From Bacteroidota bacterium (lineage in GTDB: Bacteria > Bacteroidota > Bacteroidia > Bacteroidales > JAADJA01), in contig JAHLKX010000004.1 of NCBI GenBank assembly GCA_020444515.1, positions 1-64,000 of the forward strand: DNA of 64,000 nt, given 5' to 3'. A program made the translations under genes and the position numbers. The notes under the pieces are model-generated. The model saw nothing but the letters and a program-made list of their open reading frames with translations. It ran no database searches and was not told the origin of the DNA. Of the stretch, positions 45,731-52,634 are shown in pieces (positions within the stretch are counted from its first letter, which is position 1; each line of letters begins with the position of its first letter).

Positions 45731-47248
45731 TTAATGGATAACGCGCAGCAACTTATTCCAACGGATCTTACCTCCGAACAACGATCTTTCGGGATCCAAT
45801 GAGAGCCAGACAAAAGAAGCCTTACCGACAACATGGTCTTCCGGGACAAATCCCCAGAAACGGGAGTCGGCTGAATTGTGACGATTATCGCCCATCATCC
45901 AGTAATAATCCATGCCGAAGGTATAAGTGCTGGCTTCATCTCCATCAATATAAATTTTTCTGTCCTTGATCTCCAGGTCATGTCCTTCATATACTGTGAT
46001 CAAACGTTTGTATAGAGGAAGGGTTTGCATGTTCAGATCGACCGTCACACCCTTTTTGGGAATGTAAATGGGGCCGTAATTATCGATGTTCCACTGGTAA
46101 TGCTCACTGAATGGGAATAGGTCCTGGTTCCACTTTTCAGACGGTTCCACCATCAATTCTACACTGCTGACTGCAGGACGTTCACGGAGTTGTTCGGCCA
46201 CACTGGCTGTCATAGGGATACCGGCTCTTGGGTATTGTCGCCAGATATCATAATCTTCATTCGAAATATCCATCTCTTCCCTGAACCGGGGATTGATACC
46301 CTTTGGGGCCACCACCTGGTAACGAAATTGCCCATCAGGCGGGAAATCCAGTAGTTTGCCATTGATATAAACCGCCTGGTTGATGATCTGTAGTGAATCG
46401 CCCGGTATACCAATGCACCGTTTGATATAATTCTCTCGCTTGTCAACCGGCCTGTATATAATGTTTCCAAACTCCCGTTTATTGGTCCAGACATTCTTTC
46501 GCCCGTATTCCTTCACAAGACGATAATAACTCTTGTTGCTCTGATAGGTGGTTGAAACGGTATCGCCTTCCGGGTAGTTGAAGACTACCACGTCATTGTT
46601 TTTTATGGTGGAGAAACCGGGAAAGCGGTAATAATCCAGCTTGATCCATTCAACAAAGGACTTTCGATCCTTAGACAAGGGCATGGTATGATGCACAAAA
46701 GGAAAGGAGAGCGGTGTATTGGGAACCTTGGGCCCGTATGCAATCTTGCTCACAAACAAAAAATCTCCCCGCAACAGGGTTTTCTCCATGGAGGAGGTAG
46801 GAATGGTATAGGCCTCCACCAGGAAGGTTCGGATAATCGTGGCGGCAATGACAGCAAAGATGATGGCATCAACCCATTCACGAGCCCATGATTTTTTAAT
46901 CTTCTTGCGTTTGTCAACCGGCACATATGTTTCGCTGGAGGAGAGTCCGAGATAAGGAAGATAAATAAAGGGAAAGATCACCGCCAGTCCCTGTTCCCAC
47001 AAAGCATGTTTTTCAAAACACTTGACCAGTTCAACGATCATCAGCATGATCATAAAAACATTGATAAAGGGTATGATGAGGAAAATATACCACCACAATG
47101 GTTTATTGATGATTTGCAACCAGACGTATAAATTATAAAAAGGTATGGCTGTTTTCCATCCTGGAATGCCGGCTTTTTCGAAAACGGGCCAGGCAAAAAG
47201 TGCAATAATCGTAAAAGAAACCGGCAAGAGGAAAATTAATCCAAGCAT
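45731..47248 (-). CDS. lepB: Signal peptidase I, long Bacteroidota form
   Basis: A 505-residue membrane serine protease that removes signal peptides of exported proteins. The N-terminal ~105 residues (FTIIALFAWPVFEKAGIPGW, AIPFYNLYVWLQI, then two helices) form a DUF5684-like membrane domain. Catalytic parts follow: membrane anchor VDAIIFAVIAATIIRTFLV, Ser box TIPTSSMEKTLLRGDFL (about 148-164), Lys box ENYIKRCIGIPGDSL (about 270-284) and GDNRHNSADSRFWGFVPEDH near the C-terminus. Between Ser and Lys boxes, and again before the last box, are long insertions typical of the phylum. The Ser-Lys dyad is intact. The cyclophilin gene follows. Confidence 0.95.
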   Translation of the reverse strand: MLGLIFLLPVSFTIIALFAWPVFEKAGIPGWKTAIPFYNLYVWLQIINKPLWWYIFLIIPFINVFMIMLMIVELVKCFEKHALWEQGLAVIFPFIYLPYLGLSSSETYVPVDKRKKIKKSWAREWVDAIIFAVIAATIIRTFLVEAYTIPTSSMEKTLLRGDFLFVSKIAYGPKVPNTPLSFPFVHHTMPLSKDRKSFVEWIKLDYYRFPGFSTIKNNDVVVFNYPEGDTVSTTYQSNKSYYRLVKEYGRKNVWTNKREFGNIIYRPVDKRENYIKRCIGIPGDSLQIINQAVYINGKLLDFPPDGQFRYQVVAPKGINPRFREEMDISNEDYDIWRQYPRAGIPMTASVAEQLRERPAVSSVELMVEPSEKWNQDLFPFSEHYQWNIDNYGPIYIPKKGVTVDLNMQTLPLYKRLITVYEGHDLEIKDRKIYIDGDEASTYTFGMDYYWMMGDNRHNSADSRFWGFVPEDHVVGKASFVWLSLDPERSLFGGKIRWNKLLRVIH

Positions 47249-47407
47249 AATATTTTATGGTTAGTGAGCGTACAAAATTCTCTTTAGTTTTCCAGAAAAA
47301 AAAGTTATTTGTGATAAAATTTGTTAATGGCCGCGCCCCAACAGGCACGCAGCGTGGATAAGGCTGTTAAAAAGTGTTAAAACTTGATACTGATCGATGC
47401 CCCATGA

Positions 47408-47710
47408 TTAAATTTCATAATCCACCACCACCACATCTTCGGTAACCGACTTAAGGAAGACCAGCACCTTTTTATGTTCCGGGTGCATGCGGTAGATTTC
47501 CAGGTCGTCCTCCGATTCAAAAACGGAAGTCAGAACCAGGTCGTAAGCATTTTGTTTTTCATTGAAATTCAAACCGACCTCCATGCTTTTGATCTCATCG
47601 ATGTAAATTTTGAGGTCTTCGATGGCTTTTTTAAGGGCCAGTGCATTTTCAAGCTTTTGTGTTTTGTTCTCGTAATCCTTCAGCTTAAGCATTACAATAT
47701 GTTTGACCAT
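47408..47710 (-). CDS. Dabb (stress-responsive alpha/beta barrel) family protein
   Basis: A 100-residue dimeric ferredoxin-like barrel protein: MVKHIVMLKLKD (strand 1 with the conserved HIVxxK), a helix rich in charged residues, IKSMEVGLNFNEKQNAYDLV and YRMHPEHKKVLVFL, ending VVVVDYEI. Dabb proteins are small stress or cofactor-related enzymes of varied function; this one has no specific assignment. It overlaps the HD-domain gene by 19 bases (47692-47710) and is probably translationally coupled. Confidence 0.9.
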   Translation of the reverse strand: MVKHIVMLKLKDYENKTQKLENALALKKAIEDLKIYIDEIKSMEVGLNFNEKQNAYDLVLTSVFESEDDLEIYRMHPEHKKVLVFLKSVTEDVVVVDYEI

Positions 47711-48279
47711 GGTTGTTTGTTTTGTTGGCTAATGTTTTTTGCATGTTGTAAAACATCGGTAAAATTACGAAAATTTAAATTTACAGTTGACGACCAAAGT
47801 TCCCTGGCAAAACCGATCATTTCATGGGTAAACGGATGACGAAGAAAACTGACATTGAGGTTTTTTTCACCAATGCGAAACCGGTCGAGTGCATCGGCAT
47901 CTTTGAGGATGGATGTTATTTGCCATGAAGGATGATCCTCCGGAAACTCTTCATATAAACTGTGGTTGGTTACTGCATCGGAAATGATATTCCATTGGTT
48001 GATGCCCAGCTTCTCAAACATTTCCTTAAAAACCGGCAGTTTGTTTTCAGCAGCCCAACCCCCGTGCTCGGTGCAATAGCCATCATGTTTGCGGGCCATA
48101 TCGTGGATAAAGGCAGCCGCCAGCGCCGATTTTTGTCCGGCCTCATCCAAAATCTGTGAACCCAGGATGTAAGCATGCACCATCACCCGGTACGTATGAT
48201 TGATGCCATGAATTTGGCTGGGATGATCGAAGTATTTTTCTTTGAGGTTGAGATTTGATATTATTTGCTGCATTTCCAT
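47692..48279 (-). CDS. HD-domain hydrolase-like protein
   Basis: A 195-residue cytosolic protein with an HD metal-dependent phosphohydrolase fold: HGINHTYRVMVHAYILG (about 24-40; first His), AAFIHDMARKHDGYCTEHGG (about 55-74; HD pair at FIHDMA and a further HxxxxH) and DADALDRFRIG (about 127-137; last Asp). The complete H...HD...D set suggests an active metal centre. Substrates of such small HD proteins are nucleotides or phosphoesters and cannot be told here. The gene overlaps the downstream Dabb gene by 19 bases. Confidence 0.88.
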   Translation of the reverse strand: MEMQQIISNLNLKEKYFDHPSQIHGINHTYRVMVHAYILGSQILDEAGQKSALAAAFIHDMARKHDGYCTEHGGWAAENKLPVFKEMFEKLGINQWNIISDAVTNHSLYEEFPEDHPSWQITSILKDADALDRFRIGEKNLNVSFLRHPFTHEMIGFARELWSSTVNLNFRNFTDVLQHAKNISQQNKQPWSNIL

Positions 48280-48291
48280 TTATCCAAAAAT

Positions 48292-48317
48292 AAAAAAACC
48301 TGCCCAACGGACAGGTT
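48292..48317 (-). terminator. Intrinsic terminator-like hairpin
   Basis: AACCTG (48297-48302) pairs with CAGGTT (48312-48317), extended by CC/GG with one bulged A; on the minus strand it is followed by seven T. It lies between the formiminotransferase gene (ends 48509) and the HD gene (starts 48279), pointing the same way, and so would end the formiminotransferase transcript. Confidence 0.7.
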
Positions 48318-48344
48318 CCTCATGTGGATATTTATCCCAAAATA

Positions 48345-48504
48345 TGCAATAGAAATTGAAAATGATTTCTATTGCAAATCGACAAAGACTTTCATCCATT
48401 TTGGCAAGATCCAAAATGGTGAAACGCTAAGTCGGGGTTACCCTTGCTAATCCAATAGTTCAGCTCGTGCCTCACTTCCTATTGCATAATCCGGGTTTAA
48501 AAAC
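48345..48504. repeat. Candidate dispersed intergenic element with two perfect inverted repeats
   Basis: TGCAATAGAAAT (48345-48356) is followed after 8 bases by its exact inverse ATTTCTATTGCA (48365-48376); 19 bases later CCATTTTGG (48396-48404), 6-base loop, CCAAAATGG (48411-48419). To 48504 there is no gene, and ATTGCATAATCCGGG repeats part of the first arm. Two perfect stems in tandem in 75 bases is more than terminators would need. I believe similar sequence occurs between genes in other Bacteroidota, but I cannot check. Confidence 0.5.
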
Positions 48505-48508
48505 CGCT

Positions 48509-50200
48509 TCAAAGTTTTTCTTCCACAATATTGAGAATTTCTTTTTGAAGTTTAGCTGCTTTTTCCTGAATTGCTTTGCCCTTTTCGATCATCTCATGCG
48601 CCCATGCATTATCATCCAAACCACCGGCATTGATCTTCACATTTAGGAATGCGCCTTTAACACCTGCAAGTGCGGCAATAGCACCCACCCCCGCATCGGA
48701 GACAGAATTGGGGTTGCCGATCTCCGCCATCGCTTTCATCACTTCCATCGATTGATAACACAAGGTCATAACCTTAAAGGGTACTTCTATGGCATTTTTG
48801 GTGGCTGACTGAATGGCTTCATGCCTGGCCTGCTTATCTTCTTCGGTCTTTTTGGGTAAACCAAATGCATCCATGATCTGATTGAAGGCATCGGTATCTT
48901 CATCAACGGTTTTCAGCAATGCTTCCTGGTAATATTTGCCTTTTTCGGCCCAGTCACTGAACTCTTCCCAGCGCTCGTCCCAGCCCCGTTTGTGTGACGA
49001 GAGGTTGGCCACCATCGTTCCGAGGGCTGCGCCCATGGCGCCCATCACAGCTGAAATAGAGCCGCCACCTGGCGCCGGTGATTCGGAGGCCGTTTCGAAG
49101 GTGAAATCTTTCACGGTCATGTCCACCAGCTTTTGCTTCGATTTATCTTCCAGGATGTATTCGATGATCTTTTTATCGGGATCGAAAGGACCGAGCTCAT
49201 CGAGCCCCAATGATTTTACTGCAATTTTGATGATCTCCCGATCGGGAATACCGATGGAACGGTTTTGCATTTTGAGATAATGTTTTCCGGCATCGAGCAT
49301 CGCTTTCAAAGGCATCACTCCCACCAGTTCCGATCCGGTTACGCGGATTCCGCGGCTGGTAGCGCTTTTCACCACGGCATCAAAAGCCTCATGAACGGCG
49401 GTAACGGTGATATCTGTGAGGTTCATGGATATCTGGGCAATGCCGTACTCTTCAATAAACCAGCCAATGGCTTTCACACTTTTGAGCATGCCGGGTTCAT
49501 AAACCGGATTGCCCTTTTCATCTTTTACAATTTTTCCTGTCAACGGATTGCCTTCCCGTTTTACACGGCCCCGTTCACGCACATCAAATGCAATGGCATT
49601 GGCACGGCGGGTAGAAGTGGTGTTGAGGTTCACATTATAAGCTACCAAAAAATTCCGCGCTCCGACGGCAGTTACGCCGCTCTTTTTTACATGCTCGTTA
49701 AATTCGGCCGGACCAAAATCGGGTTTCCAGTCGGGGTTGACCAGTTTTTCCTTCAGCCCTTCATATTCGCCTTTGCGGCAGGTGGCCAGGTTTCTGCGTT
49801 CAGGCTTATAAGCTGCAAATTCATAACAATACACCGGGATGTTGAGTTCCGTTCCGATCCGTTCGGCTAGCTTGCGGGCATATTCCACGGTTTCTTCCAT
49901 GGTGATGTTGGAGACCGGAACCAGCGGGCAAACATCAGTGGCACCAAAGCGGGGATGCTCGCCGTGATGTTTTTTCATATCGATCAACTCGGAAGCTTTT
50001 TTTACCACCCTGAAAGCAGCTTCACACACTTCATCGGGGGTACCAACAAAGGTGATCACGGTGCGGTTGGTGGCTTTGCCGGGGTCCACGTCTATGAGGC
50101 GAACGCCTTCAACGGTTTCTACTACATCGGTTACCTGTTTGATGATATGTTCATCCCTTCCTTCGCTGATATTGGGGACACACTCTACTAATTGCTGCAT
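48509..50200 (-). CDS. ftcD: Bifunctional glutamate formimidoyltransferase / formimidoyl-THF cyclodeaminase
   Basis: A ~563-residue fusion like animal FTCD, acting late in histidine breakdown: transfer of the formimino group from formiminoglutamate to tetrahydrofolate, then release of ammonia to 5,10-methenyl-THF. The formiminotransferase part (about 1-320) has LVECVPNISEGRD, VRLIDVDPGKATNRTVITFV, KKHHGEHPRFGATDVCPLVP and YNVNLNTT. The cyclodeaminase part (about 355-560) has SESPAPGGGSISAVMGAMGA, EDTDAFNQIMDAFGLPK and IGNPNSVSDAGVGA. ATG 50200 (MQQLVECVPN) matches the family; the frame is open to 50293. hutI lies 6.6 kb away on the other strand; hutH and hutU are absent from the window. Confidence 0.95.
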   Translation of the reverse strand: MQQLVECVPNISEGRDEHIIKQVTDVVETVEGVRLIDVDPGKATNRTVITFVGTPDEVCEAAFRVVKKASELIDMKKHHGEHPRFGATDVCPLVPVSNITMEETVEYARKLAERIGTELNIPVYCYEFAAYKPERRNLATCRKGEYEGLKEKLVNPDWKPDFGPAEFNEHVKKSGVTAVGARNFLVAYNVNLNTTSTRRANAIAFDVRERGRVKREGNPLTGKIVKDEKGNPVYEPGMLKSVKAIGWFIEEYGIAQISMNLTDITVTAVHEAFDAVVKSATSRGIRVTGSELVGVMPLKAMLDAGKHYLKMQNRSIGIPDREIIKIAVKSLGLDELGPFDPDKKIIEYILEDKSKQKLVDMTVKDFTFETASESPAPGGGSISAVMGAMGAALGTMVANLSSHKRGWDERWEEFSDWAEKGKYYQEALLKTVDEDTDAFNQIMDAFGLPKKTEEDKQARHEAIQSATKNAIEVPFKVMTLCYQSMEVMKAMAEIGNPNSVSDAGVGAIAALAGVKGAFLNVKINAGGLDDNAWAHEMIEKGKAIQEKAAKLQKEILNIVEEKL

Positions 50201-50232
50201 TTTTTCAGTTGTTTGTTTAATTCGATTTCCGG

Positions 50233-50240
50233 CAAAAATA
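50233..50240 (-). promoter_or_regulatory. Candidate -7 element of ftcD
   Basis: Minus-strand TATTTTTG fits TAnnTTTG and lies 32 bases before ATG 50200; supports the shorter start. No clear -33. Confidence 0.4.
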
Positions 50241-50333
50241 TAAATAGGTTTTGAATTGGATTGAGAAATATTGGGAAAAATACGATCAATCAATTTTTGT
50301 TATATGGTCAATAAACAAAAACTGTTAATATTA

Positions 50334-50446
50334 ACCACTGCGAAACCCTGCGAGTCTTTGCGAACCTCAGTGTATTCATGTTAAAATCCAGAATTTCATT
50401 TTTTTACGCAAAGTTGCGCAGAGGATGCGCAGAGGGACGCAGAGAT
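50334..50446. repeat. Inverted array of ~10-base CGCAAAG/CGCAGAG units
   Basis: From 50406 to about 50446 the plus strand carries four units at ~10-base steps (ACGCAAAGTT, GCGCAGAGGA, TGCGCAGAGG, GACGCAGAGA). From about 50335 to 50375 the minus strand reads three matching units (CGCAAAGACT, CGCAGGGTTT, CGCAGTGGTT), so the two halves form an imperfect inverted repeat around an AT-rich centre. There is no gene in the segment. I recall similar 'cgcagag/cgcaaag' tracts between genes in many Bacteroidota genomes; function unknown. Confidence 0.7.
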
Positions 50447-50464
50447 GGAAAAGAGCACATGCTT

Positions 50465-51130
50465 TTAAATTAATGTTTTCAAATAAAGTCCGATATACTC
50501 ATCATATCGTTTCCTTCGGTATTGGACCACCCAGCGGGGATGTGGCAACGGGATCACTGCTCCGAAAAACTGTTGTTCTGCATTCAGCTTGTTCAGAAAT
50601 TTGAAATTTTTTCCATTGCCGATGCAATAACAAACCGAAGTATCCATTCCGAAACCAAGGATGGTTTTGATGGATTCGATGATGAATGGGGTTACCTGCT
50701 TTTGGAGTTTCGGATCGTCGTAATAATTATAATTAAGTCCTTCCCTCAAAAAACCGAGAGGACAAACAGCATGGACAAAATATTTTGAATAAAAAGCCTT
50801 AGGGCCACCATAGGCATTGATCATATCAAAAATAAAATCAGAAGAGGCTTCCCGCGACTTTTTGAAGGGATTATCAATGCCGCAGTTATCCTGTAATTTT
50901 ACAGGATCGGTAAAAGGAATACCGGTAACACCTGCACCGAATCGACCAGGATTGATACCCAGTAAAACCTGACGTGTATTGTTGTCAGAATAATATTTAT
51001 CGTAAAATTGCCGGGCAAGTTTTCTGACTTGCTCATCGGTAAACGGATTCATCACCTCCACACCCAATTCAAGCGGTATCTCTAGCTCAAGGCTTTCATT
51101 GTAATGATTGATCTGATCCGCAAGGGTCAT
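50465..51130 (-). CDS. SMUG2-type uracil-DNA glycosylase family protein (DUF4918)
   Basis: A 221-residue protein of the uracil-DNA glycosylase superfamily, SMUG2/DUF4918 type. Motif 1 is VLLGINPGRFGAGVTGIPFTDP (about 56-77), the region around FVHAVCPLGFLREGLNYNYY follows, and motif 2 is AVIPLPHPRWVVQY (about 191-204), with His-Pro as in the superfamily. These enzymes excise uracil or hydroxymethyluracil from DNA. The start overlaps the stop of the GNAT gene by 4 bases (51127-51130), so it is the second gene of a two-gene transcript. Confidence 0.9.
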   Translation of the reverse strand: MTLADQINHYNESLELEIPLELGVEVMNPFTDEQVRKLARQFYDKYYSDNNTRQVLLGINPGRFGAGVTGIPFTDPVKLQDNCGIDNPFKKSREASSDFIFDMINAYGGPKAFYSKYFVHAVCPLGFLREGLNYNYYDDPKLQKQVTPFIIESIKTILGFGMDTSVCYCIGNGKNFKFLNKLNAEQQFFGAVIPLPHPRWVVQYRRKRYDEYIGLYLKTLI

Positions 51131-51894
51131 TTTTGGACTTCTTTGGTTAAAATGTTTTTAAACCGCGTATTGCTGATGTAATGATCGGCCAGTAATTTTC
51201 CGTTATAGACCAGACTGTAAACACCATATCCCGATGCTGCCTTCCTGATCTCTTCAGGTGATTCCATTACCTTCACTTTTAATTCATGACCCAATGCCCT
51301 GGCTGTCTCTTTCATCTCGTCCACCGATTTGATAAATAAAGGACATTGGTTGGCATACACCAGGTTCAGGCCCTGGTAGTGATTTAGGTTTTCTTCCCAA
51401 TTTAAGAAGGAGGGTCGCTGAAAGTTACCAAATACTTTTGTCATCAGAATAAAACGATCTTTCTCCTCAACGCTTTCAAAGCCATTTTTCTCATAGATTT
51501 CCGGGCTGCTCATCCAGGAGCCCTTGCTGGCAACCACAGCCACTCCTCTTTTTCCCCCTGCTTTTGCATCCTTTTCACATTCAGACAGCAAAATGGAACC
51601 ATATCCTTTTCCTAAGTTTTTATTCGGAAAAACCCACATGCAATGGATAAAAAGGTAGCCACCGGCCTCGACAGGCCGCCAGGCATATTCGCCGGGTACA
51701 TATTCAATAAACCCAACCGTTTCGCCATTGACTTTTAGCAACTTCAATTGCAGACCTTCCTGCTGCCTGTTTTTAAGCCATTCCAATTTAAGTTTAAACC
51801 CGGGGTAATGGGCATTTTTAATGCAGAAAAGCCCTTCTTTAGCTGCATTGGCAGGAGTTACATCAATACATTCATACACATTCACCGAATCCAT
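51127..51894 (-). CDS. GNAT acetyltransferase with YoaP-like C-terminal domain
   Basis: A 255-residue protein. The N-terminal GNAT fold (about 5-160) shows VNGETVGFIEYVPGEYAW, YLFIHCMWVFPNKNLGKGYG (acetyl-CoA-binding loop NLGKGYGS) and IYEKNGFESVEEKDRF. The C-terminal ~95 residues (LVYANQCPLFIKSVDEMKET ... YGVYSLVYNGKLLADHYIS) are a YoaP-like/thioredoxin-like extension. The protein resembles Bacteroidota YoaP family acetyltransferases of unknown substrate. It overlaps the SMUG2-like gene by 4 bases; the coupling of an acetyltransferase to a DNA glycosylase is a feature to note. A terminator of the next gene upstream separates it from the ferritin-like gene. Confidence 0.88.
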   Translation of the reverse strand: MDSVNVYECIDVTPANAAKEGLFCIKNAHYPGFKLKLEWLKNRQQEGLQLKLLKVNGETVGFIEYVPGEYAWRPVEAGGYLFIHCMWVFPNKNLGKGYGSILLSECEKDAKAGGKRGVAVVASKGSWMSSPEIYEKNGFESVEEKDRFILMTKVFGNFQRPSFLNWEENLNHYQGLNLVYANQCPLFIKSVDEMKETARALGHELKVKVMESPEEIRKAASGYGVYSLVYNGKLLADHYISNTRFKNILTKEVQK

Positions 51895-51912
51895 TTTTTG
51901 AAGTCTTTAGAT

Positions 51913-51936
51913 AAAAAAAGCCGCAAAAGCGGCTTT
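51913..51936 (-). terminator. Intrinsic terminator of the ferritin-like gene
   Basis: AAAGCCGC-aaaa-GCGGCTTT (51917-51936), an 8-bp perfect stem; on the minus strand it is followed by a T run (A run 51913-51919 on plus). It lies 14 bases beyond the ferritin-like stop at 51950. Confidence 0.9.
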
Positions 51937-51949
51937 GAATTTTAATCCA

Positions 51950-52453
51950 TTAAAATGGCCAAAAACTATTGTCGTTCCATACCTGCTCTTTAAGATCTTC
52001 ATTCAAACGGTGGAGCAATTTATGGTGCCCGCTTTCCCACTCGGCCAGCATTTCATAGGTTTCTTTTTCCATGGGGTCAGTGGCCTCTTTGGCGCGGTCG
52101 GAATAAATTTTTACAGCCCGGGTTTCAAAATCCATAGCCGCTGAAATAGCTGCTGCTTCGAAACTGGCTGCCGTGATCTCCTTTTTAATATCATCCGAAA
52201 GGATCTTTAAGACTGTTTCTTCGTTTGGATCTTCTTCATATTGATCGGGCTTAACAAACTTATGATCTTTGTTATAGGCTTTGAACTGCTTTGCCAGGAA
52301 TTTGATGTGCTCATCTTCCTCTTCAGCCATCATTAAAAATATCTTTTTGGCCGCCTGGCTTCTCGACTGCTCGGCTACATTGGAATAAAATGCTTTGCCT
52401 CTTTTTTCGAGTAATATCGCTTCTTTTAAAATATCGGTCGGTGATTTTGACAT
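51950..52453 (-). CDS. Rubrerythrin/ferritin-like diiron protein
   Basis: A 167-residue four-helix-bundle protein. Iron-binding motifs of the ferritin-like superfamily are visible: EAILLEKRGKAFYSNVAE (first Glu), MMAEEEDEHIKFLAKQF (ExxH-type), AISAAMDFETRAVKIY (Glu) and MLAEWESGHHKLLHRL (ExxxHH). No rubredoxin tail is present, so it is a rubrerythrin-like ferritin rather than a full rubrerythrin; such proteins detoxify peroxide or oxygen, or store iron, in anaerobes and facultative anaerobes. A TAAATTTG -7 element lies 41 bases upstream. Monocistronic, ended by a terminator. Confidence 0.9.
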   Translation of the reverse strand: MSKSPTDILKEAILLEKRGKAFYSNVAEQSRSQAAKKIFLMMAEEEDEHIKFLAKQFKAYNKDHKFVKPDQYEEDPNEETVLKILSDDIKKEITAASFEAAAISAAMDFETRAVKIYSDRAKEATDPMEKETYEMLAEWESGHHKLLHRLNEDLKEQVWNDNSFWPF

Positions 52454-52493
52454 AATGAAAATCTTTAGTCGTTTAAATTTCTGTTATTCTTCG

Positions 52494-52501
52494 CAAATTT
52501 A
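52494..52501 (-). promoter_or_regulatory. Candidate -7 element of the ferritin-like gene
   Basis: Minus-strand TAAATTTG fits TAnnTTTG; 40 bases before ATG 52453. -33 not evident. Confidence 0.4.
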
Positions 52502-52605
52502 AAAAATTCCGGGCTTCAATTTCCGGTAATCTAAAACAAATTCACCTGTGAACATAATTGTGAATAATTCTAAATAGTAAAGGATCGATGGGGCTGGCAT
52601 TTCCC

Positions 52606-52613
52606 TAAATTTG
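52606..52613 (+). promoter_or_regulatory. Candidate -7 element of the kinase-RapZ gene
   Basis: TAAATTTG fits TAnnTTTG exactly. If used, transcription would begin near 52619-52621, so the start codon must lie further on, which favours TTG 52635 over TTG 52611. Confidence 0.4.
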
Positions 52614-52634
52614 CTATTGATAAAAACACTGGCT

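Noticed and set aside
49265..49870. 201-codon frame antisense to ftcD
   Set aside because: Fully inside a recognised enzyme gene on the other strand; no independent support.
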